Below are positions 52,050 through 59,690 of a stretch of DNA of 64,000 nt, one piece after another (positions within the stretch are counted from its first letter, which is position 1; every line of letters begins with the position of its first letter). The stretch covers positions 62,001-126,000 of the forward strand of contig NZ_JABRWH010000002.1 of assembly GCF_013248975.1 (NCBI RefSeq), given 5' to 3'. A program made the translations under genes and the position numbers. This DNA is from Neobacillus endophyticus. Lineage in GTDB: Bacteria > Bacillota > Bacilli > Bacillales > Cytobacillaceae. Under the pieces are notes generated by a model that was not told the origin of the DNA, made no database searches, and saw only the letters and a list, made by a program, of their open reading frames with translations.

Positions 52050-52670
52050 TTATTTATTAGCGTTGATTTTCTGTTGTAATTGCTGATTAGAATTCTGTAA
52101 TTCTTGATCCATTTTTTCTAAAGCACCATTAATCGCAGCTTGGTCTTTCTTTTGAATGGCTGCTTTTAGTTCTTTATAGATAGCACGTGTTCCTTGCTCT
52201 TTTCCTTTATCGTTTTCATGATTTTCTCCTTCATGGTTTCCGAATAGTGCTTCTAATTTTTGGTGTGCTTGTTGCTTTGTTAATTTTCCATCTTTAACTT
52301 GTTGATGGATGGCATCAATTTCTTGTTTATGAGCATTATAAAATGCTTGTCTTTGCGTTTTCTCTTGGGCTTCTTGCTTTTGCATCCCTGGTGTTTGTCT
52401 TAATTGCTTCATTAAGCTTTCACGGTTTGCCATATCCTTTGTTAATTGATCCTTTAGTTGTGGTGTAGCGTATTGATTGATAATGTTTGTAAGCTCTTTC
52501 TGTTTCTTGCCTTTTCCCCATTCATGTTTACCTTCTTTTTGATCCTCTTTTTGGACGGTTGAGACCAATTTTGTAGAATTAGTTTTATGATTGGCGATTG
52601 CAGTCCCAACGGCAGGTACTAATAAAGCTGCTGCAAATGCAGGTGCGATTAAGCTAGACTTAACTTTCAT
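52050..52670 (-). CDS. Secreted helical protein, 206 residues
   Basis: ATG at 52670 with GAGGAGG about 9 bases upstream. Signal peptide with SSLIAPAFAAALLVPAVGTA, cleavage near AIA. The mature part is highly charged and helical (KQKELTNIINQYATPQLKDQ; HQQVKDGKLTKQQAHQKLEA; ending in Gln/Asn-rich repeats). It resembles secreted Bacillus YckD/DUF2680-like or CpxP-like helical proteins only loosely; not firmly recognised. Single gene, minus strand. Confidence 0.65.
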   Translation of the reverse strand: MKVKSSLIAPAFAAALLVPAVGTAIANHKTNSTKLVSTVQKEDQKEGKHEWGKGKKQKELTNIINQYATPQLKDQLTKDMANRESLMKQLRQTPGMQKQEAQEKTQRQAFYNAHKQEIDAIHQQVKDGKLTKQQAHQKLEALFGNHEGENHENDKGKEQGTRAIYKELKAAIQKKDQAAINGALEKMDQELQNSNQQLQQKINANK

Positions 52671-52865
52671 AATAAAGAACCTCCTCAATAAAATTGGATT
52701 ACATCATTCAATATAGCCAAATTTTTTGAACAAACTATGACCATCAAATTAAATTAAGGAAATTTTAATAATTAATTAAATTAACAAGCAAACAGAAGGT
52801 GATTGCTCCATTTCGGCTGCTTTTTTACTAGAGAAAAATAAGAGCATATTAGCTCCCGTTGAGTT

Positions 52866-52935
52866 TGGGGTTCAACCGAGATACGTGTAAAAACAGGTAA
52901 TATTCTTACTTTTATTTCCATATGTCACGATATAG
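52866..52935 (+). repeat. Dispersed repeat, CCGAGATACGTGTAA family, copy 2
   Basis: GGGGTTCAACCGAGATACGT ... TTACTTTTATTTCCATATGT. It matches copy 3 at 54665 over about 70 bases. Confidence 0.7.
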
Positions 52936-53108
52936 GGACTTAGACATTTACCAAGGTTTACTTTATTATTTTCAATCTAGATAATAAGTTGAAAATTTGA
53001 GAAAAGCCTGCCTTTTATTGTTGCACATAAAAAAGACACCGAGATTTATTTAACATGAATTTTTGCAACAGTTCCAGACAATATGTCATTTCGCTGATAA
53101 AATCACTA

Positions 53109-53417
53109 TCAATTAAATATCTCATAAGAGGATGAGAGAAAAATTTGTTCTGCCTCTTTCCCGTCCACAATGGTAGATACACCTTCAATTTTGTATTCTA
53201 AGGTATCAATTGATACGGTCGATTCAATTCGGAGATGAAGTTCTTTTTCGAATTCCCATAAACTCAGATGATCCAAAGCAAAAAATACTAAGTCTTTTTC
53301 CGATATCGCAAGTAATTGACAGGCGTACTTTTTTACATTCTTTAAGCCATTATCTGTATAAGTAATGATAAATTCAATGTCTTTTTCAATCAATGCGCGT
53401 TCTTTAACAAAATACAT
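53109..53417 (-). CDS. Hypothetical protein, 102 residues
   Basis: Minus strand with TGGAGGGAAATAAG upstream of the ATG. Soluble alpha/beta protein (KERALIEKDIEFIITYTDNG; VDGKEAEQIFLSSSYEIFN). Not recognised. Stands alone between repeats and the duplicated-domain gene. Confidence 0.55.
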   Translation of the reverse strand: MYFVKERALIEKDIEFIITYTDNGLKNVKKYACQLLAISEKDLVFFALDHLSLWEFEKELHLRIESTVSIDTLEYKIEGVSTIVDGKEAEQIFLSSSYEIFN

Positions 53418-53702
53418 GCAGCTTATTTCCCTCCAATAGTTTCTACCTGTGGTTACTATAACTGAATTTAAATGTATTTAATAAAAGCTTGAGTACTTTT
53501 TGTGAATTTATGTAATTGATTTCAAGGAATTTCTTTTTCTAAATCTAGATGTTTAGTTAAACTCCAAAAAATTCATTATATTTTCCTAATGTGAATTACC
53601 TTATATGTCCTAATAGTTAGATCATCCATTTATTTGACTAAAGCCCAATAATAAAATTTTTTGTAAGCAAATAGGAACCGCATTTGCGATTCCTATTGAT
53701 TT

Positions 53703-54602
53703 TTATTTATTTGCTCCATTTATGATGCTAAGAGAATGGTTTAGTGCAGATTTGCACTTGCTGACATCAGGGTTTGATGAACGAACTGCTGCTAAAACCA
53801 CATCAATGGTTCCATCTATTTTCGTCCAAGTCGTGCCATCTATTTTCCTAAGCTTAGGTTCTGATGTATCCCATTCATGTTCTAAATCGTCGGCTCTTTT
53901 TTTCGCAGAAGTAAAGTCTTTTGAGTTTACATGGTTTAACATATCACTTTCAATATTAGCAAAGTCAGTTAATTGTCCAGCTAAAGAATTTTGAGATGAA
54001 CCACTTTTTGCTGCTTGTTTATTTGCTCCATTTAGAACACTTAGTGAATTGTTAAGAGCAGTTCTGCACTTACTGGCATCAGGGTTTGAAGAACGAACCG
54101 ATGCTAAAACCACATCAATGGTTCCATCTATTTTAGTCCAAGTGGTGCCATCAATTTTTCTAAGCTTCGCTTCAGAGGTGTCCCATTGATGTTCCAAATT
54201 GTCAGCACTTTTTTTGGCAGAAGTAAAGTTATTTGAATTTACACTGTTAAGCATATCATTTTCAATTTTAATAAAATCGGTTAATTGCCCAGCTAATGTT
54301 GCTTGAGGAGAATTGGTTTGCGCTATACTATTACTGCGCCAAATATAGCCTCCTATACCAACAACTAAGAAAATACATAGTACTATAATGGTTTGTGTCA
54401 AAACATTTTTCTTGTTTCCAATTGCATGAATTGTCTCTGCTGATTCACTTTTTGCATTTATATCAATTTTTGAAACAGCAAGAAAAATGATGATTGCTAA
54501 AATTGCTACAAGAAAAATGACACTAGTAATGGTTGTCCCTAACCCTAACCCACCATTCACTTTTGGTTGGGGTAAGTCCGAGATAAGTCCAAAAAGCGCC
54601 AT
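53703..54602 (-). CDS. Membrane protein with tandem extracellular repeat
   Basis: Up to 299 residues. Two membrane segments (about 22-44 and 69-88), then two tandem repeats of about 92 residues (about 103-193 and 207-297), each LAGQLTDF-I-E-DMLN-VNS, KLRKIDGTTWTKIDGTIDVV and SSNPD-SKC. The ~82% DNA identity of the repeats points to recent duplication. The listed ATG (54602) lies inside a dispersed repeat and lacks a ribosome binding site, so the true start may be downstream or the 5' end may have been replaced by the repeat. Function unknown. Confidence 0.65.
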   Translation of the reverse strand: MALFGLISDLPQPKVNGGLGLGTTITSVIFLVAILAIIIFLAVSKIDINAKSESAETIHAIGNKKNVLTQTIIVLCIFLVVGIGGYIWRSNSIAQTNSPQATLAGQLTDFIKIENDMLNSVNSNNFTSAKKSADNLEHQWDTSEAKLRKIDGTTWTKIDGTIDVVLASVRSSNPDASKCRTALNNSLSVLNGANKQAAKSGSSQNSLAGQLTDFANIESDMLNHVNSKDFTSAKKRADDLEHEWDTSEPKLRKIDGTTWTKIDGTIDVVLAAVRSSNPDVSKCKSALNHSLSIINGANK

Positions 54603-54625
54603 ACAGATGTAAAAAAATGTAAAGA
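54569..54625 (+). repeat. Dispersed repeat, GGGGTAAGTCCG family, copy 2
   Basis: GGGGTAAGTCCGAGATAAGT then CATACAGATGTAAAAAAATG. It overlaps the 5' end of the minus-strand membrane gene. Copy 1 at 12211. Confidence 0.65.
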
Positions 54626-54664
54626 TAGCACAAAAATCCTCATTTAGCTGTTTTAAACTCTACC

Positions 54665-54732
54665 TGGGGTTCAGCCGAGATACATGTAAAAATAGGTCAT
54701 AGACTTACTTTTATTTCCATATCTTACGATAT
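54665..54732 (+). repeat. Dispersed repeat, CCGAGATACGTGTAA family, copy 3
   Basis: GGGGTTCAGCCGAGATACAT ... CTTACTTTTATTTCCATATC. Same orientation as copies 1 and 2. Confidence 0.7.
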
Positions 54733-54752
54733 CCATAATAGAGTATGGAAAG

Positions 54753-54960
54753 AATTCGTTCTTTTTTGGGCCACTCATAAAAAAGGGAGATTTTTTAGTC
54801 GCGAAATGTTACAAAGTCTCAAAACATGCATAACCCCGTTCCTGATTTTAAGACGGGGTTAAAAAGTTGTTAAATTTTTGATGTAAAATACTTCACTGCA
54901 CTTAAAAATATAACAATAAAATCGTTTAAATCTAAGGGTTTCTTATTACATATTCGCGCC
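54753..54960 (-). repeat. Dispersed element of about 200 bp, copy 2 (inverted relative to 9876-10086)
   Basis: Reads on the minus strand from the GGGCGC end of a repeat copy (54956-54961) to GAACGAATTC. It shares nearly every base with 9876-10086, including the hairpin with arms AACCCCGT/ACGGGGTT. Small indels near the GGGCGC end only. Confidence 0.85.
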
Positions 54961-54976
54961 CTTTAGCTGAATAACG
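54956..54976 (-). repeat. Dispersed GGGCGC repeat, minus strand
   Basis: On the minus strand: GTTATTCAGCTAAAGGGCGC. It lies 12-30 bases after the stop of the minus-strand gene at 54988, so it is oriented with that gene. Confidence 0.65.
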
Positions 54977-54987
54977 AACGCACCAAA

Positions 54988-55455
54988 TCAATGATCATTT
55001 CTGCTTTTATTTTGATACCACGTATCAAAATTTAGGGTTGCTTTGGCTGGTTCACTATCAGGTTTTACTTCCAAAACCTTCTTGGTAATGACCTCTGCTT
55101 CCTCACGACTCACCAATTTGTCAGGTATTTCATAAAAGAAAAGTAACCATTCCCACAAATCAATATCTTCCGGATTAAGTTCTACGGCTCGACGTGCATG
55201 ATAAAGTGCAGTTGCATATCCACCTGTCATATGACAAAGTGCTGTTGCCATTAAGGTGCTTGCAAAAAAATGATTATCGGCAGACTCGTCTTCCTGTATC
55301 ATCTGCCATGCAAAAGTATATGCAGTGATCGAATTAGTATCAAATCCATATTCCACTAACCATTCCTGAACAACATTTTTTGGTTGACTTAAGATAATGA
55401 TTTCTGCACTCTTAATATCACCGTTATTTAGGCAATTAAAAAACGGTTGCTTCAT
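54988..55455 (-). CDS. TPR-like hypothetical protein, 155 residues
   Basis: ATG at 55455 preceded by GGAGGGC; the frame extends further but without a ribosome binding site. Helical, with a tetratricopeptide-like segment YATALYHARRAVELNPEDID and AEVITKKVLEVKPDSEPAKA. Likely a soluble protein-protein interaction module; partners unknown. The next upstream feature is a minus-strand copy of the GGGCGC terminator repeat. Confidence 0.65.
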   Translation of the reverse strand: MKQPFFNCLNNGDIKSAEIIILSQPKNVVQEWLVEYGFDTNSITAYTFAWQMIQEDESADNHFFASTLMATALCHMTGGYATALYHARRAVELNPEDIDLWEWLLFFYEIPDKLVSREEAEVITKKVLEVKPDSEPAKATLNFDTWYQNKSRNDH

Positions 55456-55579
55456 TTTGAAGCCCTCCAATAAGGTAATATTTTACTTTATTTTAGCACA
55501 AACTATTTCACCAGACTTACCATTTAATTTAATAAACAAAAAGCTGGCAATATTAAGAAAGAAATTCGGCTTTTTTGTT

Positions 55580-55655
55580 GCTCTGGAAAAGCGCCCTAAA
55601 CTTAAATAAATAGCACAATTCTTGCTACAGAATTGCGCCCGATAGTGGAATAAGA
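55580..55655 (-). repeat. Dispersed GGGCGC repeat with hairpin, minus strand
   Basis: On the minus strand: TTCCACTATCGGGCGC, then AATTCTGTAGCAAGAATTGT and GCTATTTATTT. Stem GCGCAATTCT / AGAATTGTGC. It terminates the minus-strand gene at 55677, 27 bp after its stop. Confidence 0.8.
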
Positions 55656-55676
55656 AAATAGCGAAAACAAGCTTTA

Positions 55677-55907
55677 TTATGAGTTAAATATAATAATAAA
55701 TAAAATATCCATTACCACAGCAATAATTAAAGAGATGAGCTTACTCCACCATTTATCTTTAGAGAATATTAAGATTCCAGCAGCAATTGTAAAAAACATA
55801 CACTTTGATGCAATTATACTAAAGTGGAATGTATCGGGTAAGAAAACAGTAGTCACATAAAGCACTACTGTTAAAACTAATGAATTAATTATAATCTTTA
55901 ACGCCAC
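55677..55907 (-). CDS. Small membrane protein, 76 residues
   Basis: Starts at GTG with AAAGGTAG upstream. Two to three hydrophobic segments (about 5-20, 27-45, 52-73). Not recognised. Single-gene unit ending in a dispersed-repeat terminator. Confidence 0.6.
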   Translation of the reverse strand: MALKIIINSLVLTVVLYVTTVFLPDTFHFSIIASKCMFFTIAAGILIFSKDKWWSKLISLIIAVVMDILFIIIFNS

Positions 55908-55974
55908 AAAAAATCACACTACCTTTGTTGTTAAACTCAAGCCTCCGATACTTCAATAAGAAAGGAAATTATTT

Positions 55975-56295
55975 TCAATATCGGGATGGAACAAATTCGA
56001 TTGGATATTGTTCTCCTAACTGTTTCTTTACCTCTTTAAAAAGTTGCAACCCTTTTTCATTGTGTTTTTCCACTACCTTTAATCCATTTTCTTTTAATGA
56101 ATCCGTTTCTAAGTCAAGCCATTTACCATATTCCGATCCCCATTCGAATAGTTCTTCCTGTAATTTATCTGATAAAGGGAAATCCTCTATATCAAGATTA
56201 CAACCACATACATTACACCAAATGGGGTCAGCTGAAAAATCTGCTTCGAATTTAAATGAATTAGTAAATTTGCATTTACAAACATCTTTTAACAT
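55975..56295 (-). CDS. Hypothetical protein with Cys cluster, 106 residues
   Basis: Minus strand with CGGGAG upstream of the ATG. N-terminal Cys residues (CKCKF at 6-10 and WCNVCGCNL at about 26-34) could bind zinc; the rest is helical and acidic (LSDKLQEELFEWGSEYGKWL). Found as an uncharacterised protein in Bacillus by resemblance, no function known. Confidence 0.6.
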   Translation of the reverse strand: MLKDVCKCKFTNSFKFEADFSADPIWCNVCGCNLDIEDFPLSDKLQEELFEWGSEYGKWLDLETDSLKENGLKVVEKHNEKGLQLFKEVKKQLGEQYPIEFVPSRY

Positions 56296-56329
56296 AAAAA
56301 GTCAACTCCCGAAAAAAAATATTCTACTC

Positions 56330-56373
56330 ACTAGTTTGTTGAAGATCATTGCAGTGTCACACCCGTTCAGGAA
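56330..56373 (-). repeat. Decayed dispersed repeat, minus strand
   Basis: On the minus strand: AACGGGTGTGACACTGCAAT then GATCTTCAACAAACTAGTG. It keeps the two modules but has lost GGGCGC. Confidence 0.5.
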
Positions 56374-56408
56374 AAAATTTTACGAGGACAACTTATACTG
56401 TTACATGA

Positions 56409-56437
56409 AAAAAAGACGTTTACCGTCTTTTAAAAAG
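56409..56437 (-). terminator. Terminator of the small minus-strand ORF
   Basis: AAAAGACG-GTAAA-CGTCTTTT with T-run on the minus strand, starting about 6 bp after the stop at 56443. Confidence 0.75.
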
Positions 56438-56442
56438 GAATT

Positions 56443-56598
56443 TTAAAATATGTGAAAATAATACAGAAAGATAACAATTCCACAAATTAATATCATCAGT
56501 AACGAATTATATAGCTTCCTTTTTTCTCCTATTATTATCGAATGAATAAAACGAAAAATTCCAATCAAAATTCCTACAATAGCCATAAGTAATAACAT
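56443..56598 (-). CDS. Small membrane protein, 51 residues
   Basis: Minus-strand ATG with AGGTGG 6-7 bases upstream. Sequence MLLLMAIVGILIGIFRFI and SLLMILICGIVIFLYYFHIF gives two membrane helices joined by a basic loop. A terminator follows directly. The combination of ribosome binding site, hydrophobicity and terminator supports a real gene. Function unknown. Confidence 0.6.
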   Translation of the reverse strand: MLLLMAIVGILIGIFRFIHSIIIGEKRKLYNSLLMILICGIVIFLYYFHIF

Positions 56599-56792
56599 TG
56601 CATACCACCTAAATATTTGAGTTTAAATAACATTATATTTCTTTTCCCTTATTGAAGTGTATTTGATAATTTAATATTGAGCCACTTTTAAATGGTTCGA
56701 TCACATAAAAAATGAGCCACCCGATTTCCAATTTTAATAACCTCTCTTATGATTGAAAGTGACCACTTATCAATTGAAGAGAGGAAAAAAGG

Positions 56793-58322
56793 ATGATCGA
56801 TATGGCTCAATTTCATAATATCAAATTTTTGAAAGAGGTAGAAGGACTGTCTCAGCGACAGATTGCCAAGAAACTTGGTATTTCAAGAAATACTGTAAGT
56901 AAATATCTTAAACAAAACGAACCGCCAACAACAATTAATAGGCAAAAGGTTTATGGAAAAAAGGAAAGTTCAGATGAAATCAAACGTGTCCTTCCTATCA
57001 TAGATCAATGGCTTGAAGAGGATTTTAAGCGATGGGGAAAACAAAAACACACAGCTGCCCGGATCTTTAGAAGATTAGAAGATGAATATCAATTTAAAGG
57101 GTCAGAATCAAATCTTCGTAAGGTTGTCGCAAAACGCAAAAAGAAGCTTCAGGAAATCTTCATTCCTCTTGATTTTCAACTCGGCCACCAATTCCAATTC
57201 GACTGGGGAGAGGCGGATATATTTCTACAGGGTCGAATTCAACGTGTTTACCTCTATTGTATTCAGCTTTCTGCTAGTCGAGTACGATTTGTGAGAGCCT
57301 ACCTCCATCTCAAACAAGAGGCTTTTCTTGATGGTTTTGTCCATGCGTTTGAGTTTTTTGGTGGAGTTCCAACTGAAGGTCTTTTTGATAATTTAAAAAC
57401 AGCTGTGGAAAAAATTCTCCAAGGTAGAGATCGATTAGAACAGGAAGCATTCCTTGCCTTACAAGCTCACTATTTGTTTAAAGCAGAATTTTGTAATGTA
57501 CGCTCAGGGAATGAAAAGGGGCGTGTCGAAGGCAATGTTGGATACATACGAAGAAACGCTTTCGTTCCATTACCAAATGTCCAATCAATGGATGAATTAA
57601 ATGATTATCTATTGGAATGGTGTTTAAAAGAAGCCGAACAAAGAACTGTTCCTTACACAAAAGAAACTGTAGCCCAGATGTGGGAAAAAGAAAAAGAATA
57701 CTTTCACCCACTCCCAGAAAAAAGATTTGAAGCTTGTAAACTCGTTTCCTGCCGAGTGGATAAAACATCACTGGTTACGATTGAGACCAATAAGTATTCT
57801 GTGCCGTGTCGTTTTGTTGGACAAACGGTATGGGCAAAAATTTTTGTCGACCGTTTGATCATTGTGGCTCAAAATGAAGTGATCGCTGAACATTCCCGTT
57901 CCTATGAACAGAATCAAATGTTTACAATTTTAGATCATTATTTAGAAATATTGGTTAAAAAACCACGTGCAGTACGAGATGCACATGCATTTCAATCATC
58001 TGATATTCCAGAAGTGTTCAGGCGTTTCCATCGAAAGATGAGAGAACAAGAAGGAGCCATAGGTGATCGGAAATTTGTTCGACTCCTCCTCCTTCATCGA
58101 GAAATTGGTATGGAGAAATTAACACAGGCACTTCTAGAAGCTGAAAAGACGCAAGTCTTTAGGTATGAAGTAGTCCATGAAAAAATCCAAAGGCTCACCA
58201 ATAACAGTTTCATGCTTGAAAATCTTTCAAGAGAAAAAACGCCAACTAATCTACTAGACTATAAAATTCTAAAGTCTAACATAGCACAATATGGACAATT
58301 AACTGGGGGTCAGATGAAATGA
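56793..58322 (+). CDS. istA: IS21-family transposase IstA
   Basis: 509 residues. N-terminal HTH (LSQRQIAKKLGISRNTVSKY), then the rve/DDE integrase core (FQFDWGEADIFL with the first Asp, LFDNLKTAVEK with the second, and NEKGRVEGNVGYIRRN with the Glu), and a C-terminal Mu-type beta domain. It catalyses cut and strand transfer at IS ends. Overlaps istB by ATGA. AAAAAAGGATG upstream. Full length for the family. Confidence 0.93.
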   Translation: MIDMAQFHNIKFLKEVEGLSQRQIAKKLGISRNTVSKYLKQNEPPTTINRQKVYGKKESSDEIKRVLPIIDQWLEEDFKRWGKQKHTAARIFRRLEDEYQFKGSESNLRKVVAKRKKKLQEIFIPLDFQLGHQFQFDWGEADIFLQGRIQRVYLYCIQLSASRVRFVRAYLHLKQEAFLDGFVHAFEFFGGVPTEGLFDNLKTAVEKILQGRDRLEQEAFLALQAHYLFKAEFCNVRSGNEKGRVEGNVGYIRRNAFVPLPNVQSMDELNDYLLEWCLKEAEQRTVPYTKETVAQMWEKEKEYFHPLPEKRFEACKLVSCRVDKTSLVTIETNKYSVPCRFVGQTVWAKIFVDRLIIVAQNEVIAEHSRSYEQNQMFTILDHYLEILVKKPRAVRDAHAFQSSDIPEVFRRFHRKMREQEGAIGDRKFVRLLLLHREIGMEKLTQALLEAEKTQVFRYEVVHEKIQRLTNNSFMLENLSREKTPTNLLDYKILKSNIAQYGQLTGGQMK

Positions 58323-59077
58323 ATACAGAATTATTATTAGACCATATGACAAAGCAATTAAGGATTCCTACAATCGCTAAACAGTATCGCTCTCTAGCGA
58401 GAGAAGCCGAAGAAAGAAATCTCAGCTATGAAGAATTCTTATTGGCATTATTAGAAGCAGAGGTTCAAACTAGGGAAGAAAACCAAAAACAGAGACGCCT
58501 TATGCAAGCTTCTTTTCCTATTCAAAAAACGTTAAACACTTATGACTTTAGTTTAATGCCGAGCTTAAATCGGAACCGTTTCATCACTCTTGCCAAAGGA
58601 GAATTCGTTGAGAAAAAGGAGAATATTATTTTTCTTGGGAATAGTGGCACTGGGAAAACACATTTAGCTATTAGCCTTGGAATAGAAATGATTCAGAACG
58701 GCTATAAAACAAAATTTATTACCGCTTCTGCGTTGGTAGAAGAACTCTTGATGGCCCATGAAGAGCATAAAATTGGGGCATTAGAAAAAAAGTGGCTCAA
58801 ATTCGATGTGATCATTATTGATGAATTAGGGTACGTCCCCTTCACAAAAATGGGAGCAGAACTTTTATTTCAATTCTTTTCTAGCAGATATGAACGGGCA
58901 AGCGTGATCATTACGACCAATCTTGAATTTACGGAATGGACAACCGTATTTGGTGATGAAAAAATGACGGCAGCATTATTGGACCGTTTAACGCATCGGT
59001 CACACATCCACCTTCTAAATGGTGAATCATATCGATTTCGTCAAAGTATGAAGCAAAAAGAAGTCGGGGAAGGGTAA
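58319..59077 (+). CDS. istB: IS21-family helper ATPase IstB
   Basis: 252 residues of the DnaC-like AAA+ family: Walker A GNSGTGKTHLA (about 104-114), Walker B VIIIDELGYVPF, sensor IITTNLEFTEW and C-terminal LLDRLTHRSHIHLLNGESYR. It assists target choice and transposition by IstA. Start overlaps the istA stop. Complete. Confidence 0.93.
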   Translation: MNTELLLDHMTKQLRIPTIAKQYRSLAREAEERNLSYEEFLLALLEAEVQTREENQKQRRLMQASFPIQKTLNTYDFSLMPSLNRNRFITLAKGEFVEKKENIIFLGNSGTGKTHLAISLGIEMIQNGYKTKFITASALVEELLMAHEEHKIGALEKKWLKFDVIIIDELGYVPFTKMGAELLFQFFSSRYERASVIITTNLEFTEWTTVFGDEKMTAALLDRLTHRSHIHLLNGESYRFRQSMKQKEVGEG

Positions 59078-59088
59078 CCGAAGCCGCG

Positions 59089-59137
59089 AGGTGTTTGGGG
59101 TTTTGGCCCCTCCCCGGGGCAAAAACCCCAAACACCT
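59089..59137. repeat. Long foldback hairpin inside the IS21 element after istB
   Basis: AGGTGTTTGGGGTTTT on the left and AAAACCCCAAACACCT on the right, with inner GGCCCC/GGGGC pairing; about 21 of 22 positions pair. GC-rich, and no T-run follows, so it is not a simple terminator. Confidence 0.8.
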
Positions 59138-59297
59138 AATTACTCCCATTAATGGGAGTTGAAACTCATTAAGTGGCTCACTTTTGAAGTGATCGCTCTG
59201 GCTCAAATTAATATTGACAAAAACATGAAGTAAACTGCCCTTTACTTTAAGTGAAATTTTACGAAATCTCTTCATTCATTCCAATTTCCTTTAGACG

Positions 59298-59345
59298 TGA
59301 TGCTCAACAATCTGGCCCGATTGCTGAATAGTGGGATTGCCTCAG
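59298..59345 (+). repeat. Decayed dispersed repeat
   Basis: GATGCTCAACAATCTGGCCC then GATTGCTGAATAGTGGGATT. A drifted GGGCGC core with a GATTGCTC-type hairpin. The rest of 59206-59570 has a hairpin at 59460-59490 (AGCCGATTCC / GAGAACCGACT, imperfect) and no gene. Confidence 0.5.
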
Positions 59346-59620
59346 CACCCCCACTGTTCAGCTTAAGATCCTGTTACTTTAAGGATGCATATTGGTAGCA
59401 AAATCTTAAGAGTTATGACACTACATAATACTGCTATAGTCTGTTTTAGTTTTTAGAAAAAAAAGCCGATTCCTATTTGGAGAACCGACTTTAAAAAGCA
59501 TTAACTTATCGAACTGAAGTACATAGTTAATGTGTTTATCGAAAAAATATGTATTTATTTTAATCTTTAAGGGGGAGCGTCAGGAAATTAAATTTCGCAC
59601 GCTAAGCCATTTTTTTACAT

Positions 59621-59657
59621 AAAAAAGCCGGAATCCTGTCCGCTAAGGATTCGGCTT
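59621..59657 (-). terminator. Terminator of the hydrolase gene
   Basis: AAAAGCCGGAATCC / GGATTCGGCTT with a loop of about ten bases; T-run on the minus strand. 34 bp after the stop at 59691. Confidence 0.8.
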
Positions 59658-59690
59658 ATATGAAAAACAATAAGTTTTATAGAAAAATCC

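Larger units (their letters stand above)
56678..59205 (+). mobile_element. IS21-family insertion sequence, complete
   Basis: Inverted ends TGAGCCACTTTTAAATGG (left, 56678) and the complement of the right end (TGAGCCAGAGCGATCACTTC), with internal repeats of TGAGCCAC. It carries istA and istB. Flanks both contain TTAATAT (56671-56677 and about 59209-59215), a probable target duplication although its exact offset is ambiguous. Both genes are intact, so probably active. Confidence 0.85.

Noticed and set aside
55925..56446. Plus-strand frame of 173 codons
   Set aside because: It is antisense to the Cys-cluster gene at 55975-56295 and a repeat, with no ribosome binding site.
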